From assembly GCA_021324455.1 (NCBI GenBank), contig JAJPJA010000027.1:1-42771 (forward strand): a DNA stretch of 42,771 nucleotides, given 5' to 3'. Under the pieces are notes generated by a model. The model had not been told where the DNA came from. It did not search any database and saw nothing but the letters and a program-made list of their open reading frames with translations. How positions within the stretch are numbered: position 1 is the first letter of the stretch; the number at the start of each line of letters is the position of its first letter. Both the position numbers and the translations under genes were made by a program. Shown here piece after piece: positions 31,454 to 40,003 of this stretch. Source of the DNA: Pseudomonadota bacterium. GTDB lineage: Bacteria > Desulfobacterota > Binatia > Binatales > Binataceae.

Positions 31454-32479
31454 ATGAGAGAGCAACTCGAAGCCATCCGCCAGCGCGCGCTGGCCCAGCT
31501 GGCCGACGATGCCACCGCCGATCAGATCGAAAACGTGCGCGTCGCGATCCTCGGACGATCCGGTGAGCTGACCGCGATCATGCGCGGGATGCGCGAGGTG
31601 CCGGCCCAGGAACGGCCCGCCATCGGACAGCTCGTCAACCGCATCAAGCGCGAGCTCGAAGCCCGCATCGAAGCCCTGCAGGAACGCCAGCAGCGCGCGC
31701 GGATGCAGCGCGCGCTGGCCGAAGAACGGATCGACGTGACGCTGCCCGGCACGCGCATCGGCCGCGGCCGCGTGCATCCGCTGACCCAGGTCGCCGATCA
31801 GATGATCGGACTGTTCGAAGCGATGGGTTTCGAAGTTATCGCCACCCAGGATGTGGACGACGACTTTCACAACTTCTCGGCCCTGAACTTTCCGCCCGAC
31901 CATCCGGCGCGCGAGATGCAGGACACGTTCTTTTTACCCGGCGGGATGCTGCTGCGGACGCATACTTCCAACGGCCAGATTCATGTCATGCAGCATCGCC
32001 AACCCCCGCTCGCCATCATCTGCCCGGGCAACTGCTATCGCCGCGACGAACTCTCCGTGCGCGCCTCGCCGATGTTCTCGCAAATCGAGGGCTTCATGGT
32101 GGACCAGGCGGGACTGGTCACGATGGCTCATCTCAAGGGCGTGCTGTCGGAATTTCTGCGCGGATTTTTCGGCGCGGCCACCAAAGTCCGCTTCCGCGCC
32201 AGCTTTTTTCCCTTCACCGAACCCAGCGCCGAAGTCGATATCAGCTGCGTGCTGTGCGGGGGCGCCGGATGCCGCGTGTGCAAGCAGACCGGATGGGTGG
32301 AGATTCTGGGCTCCGGCATGATTCATCCCAATGTGCTGCGCGCGGTGGGCTACGACCCCGCTCAATACCAGGGCTTCGCCTTCGGTATCGGTATCGAACG
32401 CATCGCCCTGCTCAAACTGGGCGTCGACGATATGAGGCTGTTCTTTGAAAATGATCTGCGCTTTCTCGAACAATTCTAA
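31454..32479 (+). CDS. pheS: Phenylalanyl-tRNA synthetase alpha subunit
   Basis: A 341-residue catalytic subunit of the alpha2-beta2 enzyme. ATG 31454 gives the standard length; an in-frame start at 31391 would add 21 unlike residues. An N-terminal coiled coil (1-85) is followed by PGTRIGRGRVHPLTQ. The class II core has FNFPPDHPAREMQDTF-like residues (ALNFPPDHPAREMQD), LLRTHTSNGQIHVM and the Cys-rich CVLCGGAGCRVC found in many bacterial PheS. The core ends with GSGMIHPNVL and GFAFGIGIERIALLK. The beta subunit gene starts 15 bases after the stop. Confidence 0.97.
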   Translation: MREQLEAIRQRALAQLADDATADQIENVRVAILGRSGELTAIMRGMREVPAQERPAIGQLVNRIKRELEARIEALQERQQRARMQRALAEERIDVTLPGTRIGRGRVHPLTQVADQMIGLFEAMGFEVIATQDVDDDFHNFSALNFPPDHPAREMQDTFFLPGGMLLRTHTSNGQIHVMQHRQPPLAIICPGNCYRRDELSVRASPMFSQIEGFMVDQAGLVTMAHLKGVLSEFLRGFFGAATKVRFRASFFPFTEPSAEVDISCVLCGGAGCRVCKQTGWVEILGSGMIHPNVLRAVGYDPAQYQGFAFGIGIERIALLKLGVDDMRLFFENDLRFLEQF

Positions 32480-32494
32480 TCCGCGTGTACGTCC

Positions 32495-34933
32495 ATGAAA
32501 CTGCCGCTCAGCTGGTTGAAAGAGTTTGTCCCAATCCAGGCCGGCGCCGACGAGATCAGCCATCGGCTGAGCGTCGCCGGGCTTGAGGTGGAGAATGTCG
32601 AGCGGATGCGGCCGTCGTTCGCGGGCGTTACCGTGGGCCGCGTGCTGAGCGTGGAACGGCATCCGAATGCCGACCGGCTGAGCCTGTGCGACGTGGACGC
32701 CGGCCAATTCGGCCGCTTCCGCGTGGTCTGCGGCGCGCCCAATGTGCATGCCGGAATGGTCGCGCCGTTCGCCCGCGTCGGTGCGCGGCTGGGCGGCCTC
32801 CACAAAGCAGGGGAGGCGGCGCAATCGCTCGAAGAAGTCCCGCCGCTGCAAGCCGCCGAAATCCGCGGCGTCCGCTCCGAAGGGATGCTTTGTTCGGGCC
32901 GCGAGCTGGGCCTGTCCGACGATCACAGCGGCATTCTGGAACTGGAGGGCGACGCTCCGCTGGGCGGCGACCTCGCCAGCTATTTGGATTTGGACGAAAC
33001 CGTTTTCGACGTTGCCATTACCCCGAATCGCGGCGATTGCCTTTCCATCCTGGGCCTGGCGCGCGAAGTCGCCGCCTTGTTCGGGCTCAAGCTCAAGCCG
33101 CCGCGCGTCAAGCCGCCCAAAGCCGCGGGCGGCGAATGTCCCGATATCGAGATTCATGCCGCCGACCTTTGCCGCCGCTACGCCGGTCTGCCCATGGGGT
33201 CGATTCGAATCGGCGCCGCGCCCGCATGGATGCGGCGGCGGCTCGAACTGTGCGGGATGCGCGCGCTCAACAATGTGGTCGACGTCACCAACTACGTGAT
33301 GCTGGAACGCGGACAGCCGCTGCATGCGTTCGACCTGGACCGGATCGCAGGCGGCAAGATCGTCGTGCGGCGCGCCGGCGCGGACCGCGAATTCGTCACC
33401 CTGGACAACATCCGCCGCCAGCTCAGTCCCGACGATCTGATGATCGCCGACGCCCGCCGTCCCCTGGCTATTGCCGGCGTGATGGGCGGACTGGATTGCG
33501 AAGTGAGCGGCGCTACCACGCGCATCCTGCTCGAGAGCGCCTTTTTCGAGCCGATCACGATTGCGCGAACAGCGCGGCGGCTCGGACTGCGCAGCGAAGC
33601 CAGCTATCGCTTCGAGCGCGGGATCGATCGCGAAGGGCAGCTCGCCGCCATCAGCCGCGCCGCCGAACTGATTCGTAAATGGGCGGGCGGACGCGAACTC
33701 GCCCCGGTGCGCGACGTGGAACCCGAAGCGGCGGCAAAACGCGAAATCGAACTCGACCTGCGCCGCGCCGCCGATCTGCTGGGCATCACCCTCCCGCGCG
33801 ACGAAGTCCGCCGCCGGCTGATTTCTATCGGCGCCGCCGTTCATAATCTGGGCCGCGACCGTCTGGGAGTGATTGCGCCGTCGTTCAGGCCCGACCTGAA
33901 CGAAACCGCGGATTTGGCCGAGGAAATCGGCCGCCTGCGCGGATTTGAAGAAGTAACCGACCACCTGCCGGAGCGCCCCGCGCGCATCATGCCGCGCGAT
34001 CCCAAACGCGCGTTCGCCGCACGCACCAGGGACATAATGCTCGGATGCGGTCTGACCGAGATCCGGACCATCGCGTTTATCGCACCCGATGATAACCGGC
34101 GCTTCCCCGGCTTCGAGAGCGCACAGCCGGTCGTGGTCGCCAATCCGCTGTCCACTGAGCTGAGCGAACTGCGCATCAGCCTGATGCCCGGATTACTGGC
34201 GGCGCTGCGCTTCAATCTCAACCGCCAGGCGACCGCGATGCATGCCTTTGAGATCGCCAAAACGTTCGCGCGGCGCGGCGATTTACCCGCCGAGAGCATG
34301 CGGATGGCGGCGGTCAGCTACGGCACGTACATGATTCCCGCTGTCGGCGCGCCGCCGGTGGAGGCGGGCTTTTTCAGCATCAAGGGAATTCTGGAGAACT
34401 ACTTCCGCGCGCTCGGGATCATGGATGAGATCGCGTTTGCGGCGATCGATCCGGCCCGCGCCCCGTATCTGCATCCGGGGATGGCGGCTGAAATCAGACT
34501 GGCGGGCAGCCTGATCGGCGTGGCCGGCGAATTGCATCCCCAGGAAGGCGCGCGGATGGAACTGAATCGGCGCTGCGCCCTGTTCGAGCTGGATTTCGGA
34601 GCACTAAGCGGCTTTGAACCGCCGCCCAAAGCAATCCAGCCGCCGCCGCGCTTTCCCGCCGTGCGGCGCGACCTCGCTTTGGTGATCGATCGCGCCGTCG
34701 CGGGCGCGACGGTGCTGGAAACTATCGCGCAGCTCAATCAGCCGATGCTGGAGAGCGTGGAGATTTTCGACGTTTATACCGGCGAGGGCATCGCACCCGA
34801 CAAAAAGAGTATCGCGCTGTCGCTGCGCTATCGGAACAAGGAACGGACCTTGACCGACGAAGAGGTGAACAGGATGCACGAAGAGCTGACCGGGGCCGTT
34901 CTGCCGCGGCTTAATGCGCAAATGCGCCAGTAA
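32495..34933 (+). CDS. pheT: Phenylalanyl-tRNA synthetase beta subunit
   Basis: An 812-residue partner of PheS. Domain order: N-terminal MKLPLSWLKEFVP; tRNA-binding OB fold (about 40-150, VERHPNADRLSLCDVDAG); B3/B4 editing domain (about 210-390, NNVVDVTNYVMLERGQPLHAFD); B5 (about 410-480); synthetase-like core (about 490-690); and a C-terminal FDX-ACB anticodon-binding domain (about 715-810, FPAVRRDLALVID). It proofreads mischarged Tyr-tRNA-Phe and binds tRNA. No clear Shine-Dalgarno precedes the ATG, so coupling to pheS is likely. ihfA, which often follows pheT in proteobacteria, is absent. Confidence 0.97.
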   Translation: MKLPLSWLKEFVPIQAGADEISHRLSVAGLEVENVERMRPSFAGVTVGRVLSVERHPNADRLSLCDVDAGQFGRFRVVCGAPNVHAGMVAPFARVGARLGGLHKAGEAAQSLEEVPPLQAAEIRGVRSEGMLCSGRELGLSDDHSGILELEGDAPLGGDLASYLDLDETVFDVAITPNRGDCLSILGLAREVAALFGLKLKPPRVKPPKAAGGECPDIEIHAADLCRRYAGLPMGSIRIGAAPAWMRRRLELCGMRALNNVVDVTNYVMLERGQPLHAFDLDRIAGGKIVVRRAGADREFVTLDNIRRQLSPDDLMIADARRPLAIAGVMGGLDCEVSGATTRILLESAFFEPITIARTARRLGLRSEASYRFERGIDREGQLAAISRAAELIRKWAGGRELAPVRDVEPEAAAKREIELDLRRAADLLGITLPRDEVRRRLISIGAAVHNLGRDRLGVIAPSFRPDLNETADLAEEIGRLRGFEEVTDHLPERPARIMPRDPKRAFAARTRDIMLGCGLTEIRTIAFIAPDDNRRFPGFESAQPVVVANPLSTELSELRISLMPGLLAALRFNLNRQATAMHAFEIAKTFARRGDLPAESMRMAAVSYGTYMIPAVGAPPVEAGFFSIKGILENYFRALGIMDEIAFAAIDPARAPYLHPGMAAEIRLAGSLIGVAGELHPQEGARMELNRRCALFELDFGALSGFEPPPKAIQPPPRFPAVRRDLALVIDRAVAGATVLETIAQLNQPMLESVEIFDVYTGEGIAPDKKSIALSLRYRNKERTLTDEEVNRMHEELTGAVLPRLNAQMRQ

Positions 34934-35018
34934 CTGACACGGCATCGGCGAACGGAAAGAGAAGCTTGAACTTGTAAGTCCTTGTTAAGAGCGTGTAGGC
35001 TACTTTCGAGCGTTTTCG

Positions 35019-35495
35019 ATGGTTAGCCAACCCGCACGGCCGTTACGAACCAGCCGGCAGAAAAGCGGGAAGTCCGCCAAATCTGCCCGTTCCAGTTCTG
35101 CGCCAGCTCAGTTGCTCAAAATCGGCGAAGCCGCGCGCACCCTGGGTGTCGAGGCGTACGTCCTGCGCTTCTGGGAGACCCAGTTTCCCGACCTGCGCCC
35201 CTACCATACCGCCACCAGGCATCGGCTCTACAGCGCGCAGGACATCGAAATCCTGCAACTGATTAAACATCTGCTCTACGACCAGGGCTTTACCATCGAA
35301 GGCGCGCGCAAGCGCATCAGGGAACTGGCGCAAGCGCAGAAGAGCGGCAAGGCTGCCGTCAACTCCGCGGGCGGAAAAACAAAGACCCTGCCTGCCCCAG
35401 GCGCCGAGCCCAATCACGCCCCCGGGGCGCAACGCCAGGTGCTGATTGATATCCGGCGCGATCTCGAATCGATCTACCAGATGCTGAAGCATTAG
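35019..35495 (+). CDS. MerR-family transcriptional regulator (pheT-linked type)
   Basis: A 158-residue regulator. A basic, disordered tail (1-30) precedes the winged-helix MerR domain: LLKIGEAARTLGV (recognition part), YVLRFWETQFPDLRP, RHRLYSAQDIEIL and DQGFTIEGARKRI. A flexible linker leads to a short C-terminal helix (DIRRDLESIYQML). No metal-binding cysteines are present, so it is not a metal sensor. This short MerR protein follows pheT in many bacteria, usually after ihfA. Its targets are not known to me. Confidence 0.9.
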   Translation: MVSQPARPLRTSRQKSGKSAKSARSSSAPAQLLKIGEAARTLGVEAYVLRFWETQFPDLRPYHTATRHRLYSAQDIEILQLIKHLLYDQGFTIEGARKRIRELAQAQKSGKAAVNSAGGKTKTLPAPGAEPNHAPGAQRQVLIDIRRDLESIYQMLKH

Positions 35496-35622
35496 GTACG
35501 GCGGTTTCCCCGCGCTTCAGCGCCGCAAAAATGTCGATCTTAAACGGTCGCGAACGACTAACACAGAGCTGCGGGCGGCTTTTCCGGGCGGATAAACGTC
35601 CCGCAAGGAGCAGCAGGAGAAT

Positions 35623-36738
35623 ATGAGCAAGGTACGGGTGCTGGTAGGCACGCGCAAAGGCGCATTCATTCTGAGTTCGGACGGCAAGCGCAAAAAATGG
35701 AACGTGAGCGGCCCCCATTTCGGCGGATGGGAAATCTATCATTTTAAAGGCTCGCCGGCGGACCCCAACCGGCTCTACGCCTCGCAGTCCAACGCCTGGT
35801 TCGGACAGATCATTCAGCGCTCTGACGATGCCGGACAGACCTGGGAGCCGATGGGCAATCAGTTCACCTACGACGGCGGGCCGCAGACTCATCTGTGGTA
35901 CGACGGCACGCCGCATCCGTGGGAATTCAAGCGGGTGTGGAATTTGGAGCCGTCGCCAACGGACCCCGACGCGGTTTACGCCGGGGTCGAGGACGCGGCA
36001 TTGTTCCGCACCACAGACGGCGGACGGAACTGGCGCGAGATGACGGGTTTGCGCGGGCATGGTTCGGCGCCGTCATGGCAGCCGGGCGCGGGCGGACTGT
36101 GTCTGCATACTATCGTGCAGGACGCGGCCGATCCGAAACTGCTGTTCGGCGCGATCTCGGCGGCCGGCGTATTTCGCAGCGCCGACGGCGGTGTGAGCTG
36201 GCAGCCCGCCAACCGCGGTCTGCATTCGGAGAGCATCCCCGATCCCGACGCCGAAGTGGGCCATTGCGTGCATCGGATCGCGATGCATCCGGCGCGCCTC
36301 GGCGTGCTCTTCATGCAGAAGCATTGGGACGTGATGCGCAGCGATAACGGCGGCGATTCGTGGCACGAAATCAGCGGCGACCTGCCCACCGATTTCGGTT
36401 TCACCATCGGCATCCACGCCCATGAGCCCCAGACCGTGTACGTGGTTCCAATCAAGAGCGACTCCGAGCATTATCCGCCTGAGGGCAAGCTGCGCGTTTA
36501 TCGCAGCCGCAGCGGCGGCAACGAATGGGAGCCGCTGGGCAAAGGGCTGCCGCATAGCGATTGCTACGTCAATGTGCTGCGCAGCGCGATGGCGGTCGAT
36601 CAGCTTGACCAATGCGGCATCTATTTCGGCACCACCGGCGGACAGGTTTACGGGTCGGCGGACGCGGGCGATTCGTGGACCCCGATCGTGCGCGACCTGC
36701 CGGCGGTGCTGTCGGTGGAGGTGCAGACATTGCGATGA
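35623..36738 (+). CDS. BNR/Asp-box beta-propeller protein (sialidase-like fold)
   Basis: A 371-residue propeller preceded by CAGGAGA. Six Asp-box-like turns of the S-x-D-x-G-x-x-W type are visible: [40 protein letters not shown] and SADAGDSW. The start [17 protein letters not shown] has no signal peptide, so the protein is probably cytoplasmic, unlike true sialidases. The sialidase Arg triad is not evident. Annotation as a glycosidase would therefore be unsafe. Its stop overlaps the start of a MoaD/ThiS-like gene (ATGA), so the two proteins are made in step and may form a complex or share a pathway. Function unknown. Confidence 0.82.
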   Translation: MSKVRVLVGTRKGAFILSSDGKRKKWNVSGPHFGGWEIYHFKGSPADPNRLYASQSNAWFGQIIQRSDDAGQTWEPMGNQFTYDGGPQTHLWYDGTPHPWEFKRVWNLEPSPTDPDAVYAGVEDAALFRTTDGGRNWREMTGLRGHGSAPSWQPGAGGLCLHTIVQDAADPKLLFGAISAAGVFRSADGGVSWQPANRGLHSESIPDPDAEVGHCVHRIAMHPARLGVLFMQKHWDVMRSDNGGDSWHEISGDLPTDFGFTIGIHAHEPQTVYVVPIKSDSEHYPPEGKLRVYRSRSGGNEWEPLGKGLPHSDCYVNVLRSAMAVDQLDQCGIYFGTTGGQVYGSADAGDSWTPIVRDLPAVLSVEVQTLR

Positions 36739-37031
36739 TCCGGGTAGTACTACCGGCGCATCTGCGCAAGCTGGCGCGGGTTGAGGGTGAAGTGAATCTG
36801 GAACTGCGCGGCGAGCTGACGCAGCGCGCCCTGCTCGACGCCCTGGAGGCGCGCTATCCGGCGCTGCGCGGAACCATCCGCGATCATGTCACGCGCAAGC
36901 GCCGCCCGTTTGTCAGATTTTTCGCCTGCGAGCAGGACCTGTCCCACGACCCGCCCGACACCCCACTGCCGGCGGCGGTGACAACCGCCGCCGAACCGTT
37001 TTTGATCGTCGGTGCGATGTCCGGCGGCTAG
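36735..37031 (+). CDS. MoaD/ThiS-family ubiquitin-fold protein
   Basis: A 98-residue protein whose ATG is inside the stop of the propeller gene. It has the beta-grasp pattern: [14 protein letters not shown] at the start, [22 protein letters not shown] in the helix, [17 protein letters not shown], and an end of [12 protein letters not shown]. The terminal Gly-Gly is exactly what MoaD and ThiS use for adenylation and thiocarboxylate formation by an E1-like enzyme. No moaE, moeB, thi or other cofactor gene is adjacent. The protein is longer than MoaD (~80) because of a loop before the last strand. Likely a sulfur carrier or protein-modifier-like partner of the propeller, with role unknown. Confidence 0.82.
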   Translation: MIRVVLPAHLRKLARVEGEVNLELRGELTQRALLDALEARYPALRGTIRDHVTRKRRPFVRFFACEQDLSHDPPDTPLPAAVTTAAEPFLIVGAMSGG

Positions 37032-37060
37032 ACCGGAGCGGGCGGGCATGGATAACCGCC

Positions 37061-37077
37061 GGTTTCGCATGCGAACC
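37061..37077. promoter_or_regulatory. Palindrome upstream of recA, candidate SOS operator
   Basis: TTCGCATGCGAA (37064-37075) is a perfect 12-bp palindrome within GGTTTCGCATGCGAACC. It lies in the short gap between the MoaD-like gene and recA, 133 bases before the recA start. LexA sites vary by lineage, and GGTT...ACC-type sites are known in Geobacter-like bacteria. The spacing here is one base shorter than the form I remember. Confidence 0.35.
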
Positions 37078-37208
37078 CGCCGGACTGTGGGAAGATGCGC
37101 CCGGGTGCGCCGGCGGGGCATGGAGCCGTTTGATGCTTTTGTGCCAATATGACATCGCCGGTCCCGGTGCGGGCAAGGTTAAAAGGACGGGCCGGTAGGT
37201 GTTTTAAC

Positions 37209-38228
37209 GTGGCGCAGGACACAAAAAGCAAAGCGCTGGACTTGGCCCTCAGCCAAATCGAGAAGCAGTACGGCAAGGGCTCGATCATGAAGCTGGGTGA
37301 GGAGGCGATCGAAACCGATATCCCGGTCATCTCCACCGGCTCATTGGGCCTCGATATCGCTTTGGGGGTGGGCGGCTTGCCGCGCGGACGCGTGGTCGAA
37401 ATCTACGGCCCCGAATCCTCGGGCAAAACCACGCTGGCGCTGGAATGTATCGCCGAGGCCCAGAAGGCGGGCGGAATCGGCGCCTTCATCGACGCCGAAC
37501 ATGCGCTGGACGCCGGCTACGCGCGCAAGCTTGGCGTCAAGGTCGAGGACCTGCTCATCTCGCAGCCCGACAACGGCGAGCAGGCCCTGGAAATCGCCGA
37601 GACCCTGGTGCAGTCCGGCGCGATCGATGTGCTGGTGATCGACTCGGTCGCCGCGCTGGTGCCGCGCGCCGAGATCGAAGGCGAGATGGGCGAGCCGCAG
37701 ATGGGCTTGCAGGCGCGGCTGATGTCGCAGGCGCTGCGCAAGCTGACCTCGATTATCTCCCGTTCCCGTACGATTGTGATTTTCATCAATCAGATCCGGA
37801 TGAAAATCGGCGTCATGTTCGGCAATCCCGAAACCACCACCGGCGGCAACGCACTGAAGTTCTACTCCAGCGTGCGCATCGATATCCGGCGCATTGGCGC
37901 AATCAAATCCGGCAATGACGTGGTCGGATCGCGCACCAAGGTCAAGGTGGTCAAGAACAAGGTCGCACCCCCCTTCAAGGAGGCCGAGTTCGACATCCTC
38001 TACGGCACCGGCATCTCCAAGGAAGGCGAGCTGGTCGATATCGCGGCGGAACACAATATCATCGAGAAGCTCGGCGCCTGGTATTCGTACAAGGGCGAGC
38101 GTATCGGGCAGGGCCGCGAGAACGCGCGCGAGATGCTCAGGAACAACGCCGCGATGGCCGATGAGATCGAGATGCTGGTACGCGAAAAGCTGATGCATCG
38201 CAGCGCCCAGGTCGAGACCTCCGCTTAG
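37209..38228 (+). CDS. recA: Recombinase RecA
   Basis: A 339-residue DNA strand-exchange ATPase and SOS co-protease. It begins at GTG 37209 ([27 protein letters not shown]); TAGGTG lies 8 bases upstream, and the longer ATG reading at 37149 adds 20 unrelated residues. Walker A is GPESSGKTT, Walker [11 protein letters not shown], then the L1 loop ([17 protein letters not shown]) and L2 loop ([25 protein letters not shown] region). The C-terminal domain ends acidic-poor (AQVETSA). No recX or alaS follows; the next gene is convergent. Confidence 0.98.
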   Translation: MAQDTKSKALDLALSQIEKQYGKGSIMKLGEEAIETDIPVISTGSLGLDIALGVGGLPRGRVVEIYGPESSGKTTLALECIAEAQKAGGIGAFIDAEHALDAGYARKLGVKVEDLLISQPDNGEQALEIAETLVQSGAIDVLVIDSVAALVPRAEIEGEMGEPQMGLQARLMSQALRKLTSIISRSRTIVIFINQIRMKIGVMFGNPETTTGGNALKFYSSVRIDIRRIGAIKSGNDVVGSRTKVKVVKNKVAPPFKEAEFDILYGTGISKEGELVDIAAEHNIIEKLGAWYSYKGERIGQGRENAREMLRNNAAMADEIEMLVREKLMHRSAQVETSA

Positions 38229-38286
38229 CCCGGCCGCAGCAGCGCGAACCTCCGTTCAGACAACCGTCATCAATGGCGGTCGGAAG

Positions 38287-38877
38287 TCACCGCACGGTGA
38301 TCTCCACCCGCCGATTGCGCGGTTCGTGAACGCCCGGCGGAGTTTTTACCGCCAAATCCAGCTCGCCGCGGCCGGCCACCGAGATCGACCCGGGATCGAG
38401 CCCGTCATGCACTAAACGCTGCTTGACGGCTTCGGCCCGCGCCAGCGACAGCTTCTGGTTGTACTCTTTGGAAGCGAAGGTGTCGGTGTGCCCGACAACC
38501 TCCACCTCATAAACCTGCCGCCGCTTGATATCGTCAAAGACCGCCTTGTACTGCTGCGCGGAGGCCGGCGTCAGCTTGTCCGAGTCGCTGATGAAGTAGA
38601 GCCGGAAATGCCGCGGCAGCATCGGCTGCGCGGCCAATGCGCTGCCGAACACCTGCTGCACCTGGCCGGCGCTGCTGCTGGTTGCCGTGAACTTGCCGCC
38701 CCGCTCCTGGTCGGCGGCGTAGGGCTGGTCGAGCACTACCGATTGCCCGCCGCCGTTGACCGTAATCGCACCCGCGCTGCCGTCGGGATTGGGCAGGACG
38801 ACGAACAGCGCCTGCTGCCGGCTGGCGCATCCCGCTACCAGACCCATCAGAAGCATCGTCCAGAGCGGGCGGCGCAC
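38287..38877 (-). CDS. OmpA-family lipoprotein
   Basis: A 196-residue outer-membrane-type lipoprotein. A signal with lipobox LVAGC (C17) precedes an N-terminal domain with no recognised family. The OmpA C-like peptidoglycan-binding domain (about 90-196) follows: YFISDSDKLTPASAQQY, VEVVGHTDT, NQKLSLARAEAVKQRLV and the RNRRVEI end. The Asp of GHTD and the Arg of NRRVEI are the diaminopimelate-binding residues of the family. The FecR-domain gene ends 2 bases upstream on the same strand, so they form an operon. Confidence 0.92.
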   Translation of the reverse strand: MRRPLWTMLLMGLVAGCASRQQALFVVLPNPDGSAGAITVNGGGQSVVLDQPYAADQERGGKFTATSSSAGQVQQVFGSALAAQPMLPRHFRLYFISDSDKLTPASAQQYKAVFDDIKRRQVYEVEVVGHTDTFASKEYNQKLSLARAEAVKQRLVHDGLDPGSISVAGRGELDLAVKTPPGVHEPRNRRVEITVR

Positions 38878-38879
38878 GA

Positions 38880-39356
38880 TCAGCGGGTCCCCTCCACCTC
38901 GATTGCGAAGCGGGTGCCGCGCACGCCGAGGATCGCGCTGGGAGTCCGGACCTTCATCGCGCCGGGCGAACTGCGCGCGATATCGCCCGATACCATCGTG
39001 ACCGTGCCCTTGCGCATATCGGTGAGCATCGCACCGTTGAAATTGCTGGAATCAAACCGGTACTCGGACAGGTCGATCTCGCTATTGGGACCGGCCGACA
39101 TCACGGTATTGTCGATGAAGGTGATGCCGATGGCGCCGTCCGCGCCGGTTTCGATGGTGTCTTTTTCGTAAACCGGATCGCCGGGTCTGGCGGCAGTCCG
39201 CGCGCCGCCGCGTACCAGGGCAGCGTCGCCGCTGACGGTCTTGACCTGGGCGATTCGGGAATCCCGGGCGCGGGCCGCTGACGCAAACACGACGACAAAG
39301 GCCGCCGCCAGTGCCGCTGCGGTTATTCGAGGCCAGGTTCGTGCCAGCTCAACCAT
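38880..39356 (-). CDS. Exported FecR-domain protein
   Basis: A 158-residue protein with an N-terminal signal (hydrophobic about 10-28, cleavage near ARA/RDS). A FecR domain follows: VKTVSGDAALVRGG, ARPGDPVYEKDTIETG, GAIGITFIDNTVMSAGPNSEI and TPSAILGVRGTRFAIEV. In such stand-alone periplasmic FecR proteins the domain is not part of a sigma-factor system. No sigma factor or TonB receptor is nearby. It is paired with the OmpA lipoprotein 2 bases downstream, an arrangement I recall from other diderms, often with CHASE2 cyclases; no cyclase is present here. Confidence 0.88.
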   Translation of the reverse strand: MVELARTWPRITAAALAAAFVVVFASAARARDSRIAQVKTVSGDAALVRGGARTAARPGDPVYEKDTIETGADGAIGITFIDNTVMSAGPNSEIDLSEYRFDSSNFNGAMLTDMRKGTVTMVSGDIARSSPGAMKVRTPSAILGVRGTRFAIEVEGTR

Positions 39357-39472
39357 AACTGCACCTTATCTCCGCGGCAATGCGAAAACCAGTCGCAATC
39401 GGGACGCAAAACCGGCTACATTTGCGGGCGCGCGGAGTATCGTGCTGCTCGACTTCCGCCCGCGCCGATTCA

Positions 39473-39913
39473 GTGACGGCACACGAACATCTGAAAATCA
39501 GGATTGAGGCGGGCGCGACCGCGCACGTGGAGGCGTTTATCGCATCCTTCGCGGCGCATCACGCGATGGACAAGGATAGCGCCGCCCGCGCCCAGATTGT
39601 GGTCGAAGAGCTGCTCACCAATCTGATCAAATACGGTTATCCCGGCCGCTCCCGGCCCGGCTCGGCCGAACTCGTGCTGCGGCTGGAGCCGGACCGCCTC
39701 ACCATCGAACTGACCGACAACGGAAGCGCCTTCGACCCCTTTGCCAATCCCGAGCCTGATTTCAGTCAGCCGCCGCAGGTGCGTCCGGCCGGCGGGATGG
39801 GCCTGCACATCGTACGGCTGCTGACCGAGAGCCGGACCTATCGGCGCGTGGACGGCAAAAACATCGTCCACCTGACGCTGCATCTGCATCCCGATGCGCC
39901 GGCCGCGCGGTGA
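39473..39913 (+). CDS. RsbW-like ATP-binding anti-sigma regulatory protein
   Basis: A 146-residue HATPase domain protein of the RsbW/SpoIIAB serine kinase type. The GTG at 39473 gives the normal length; the longer ATG reading from 39380 adds 31 unrelated residues, and no clear Shine-Dalgarno is seen. N-box VVEELLTNLIKYGY, G1 LTDNGSAFDP and G2 AGGMGLHIVR are intact, so ATP binding is expected. It could be an anti-sigma factor or a kinase of an STAS antagonist, but no STAS, sigma factor or PP2C gene is in the window. Divergent from FecR-OmpA; the LLM oxidoreductase gene follows after 90 bases. Confidence 0.85.
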   Translation: MTAHEHLKIRIEAGATAHVEAFIASFAAHHAMDKDSAARAQIVVEELLTNLIKYGYPGRSRPGSAELVLRLEPDRLTIELTDNGSAFDPFANPEPDFSQPPQVRPAGGMGLHIVRLLTESRTYRRVDGKNIVHLTLHLHPDAPAAR

Positions 39914-40003
39914 CAATCGATGCCGCGCGGGACGCCGTCAGCTCAACGCATACGTGACCCAATGTGTTAAAGTTGCGCGGTTCATCGCCGGAGGTCCGCA
40001 AGC

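Noticed and set aside
31934..33964. A 676-codon minus-strand frame across pheS and pheT
   Set aside because: Antisense to two certain genes, compositionally biased, no domain or ribosome site.
37032..37208. A canonical LexA box before recA
   Set aside because: No CTG-N10-CAG, GAAC-N4-GTTC or GTTC-N7-GTTC site was found. Only the non-standard palindrome listed in findings remains.
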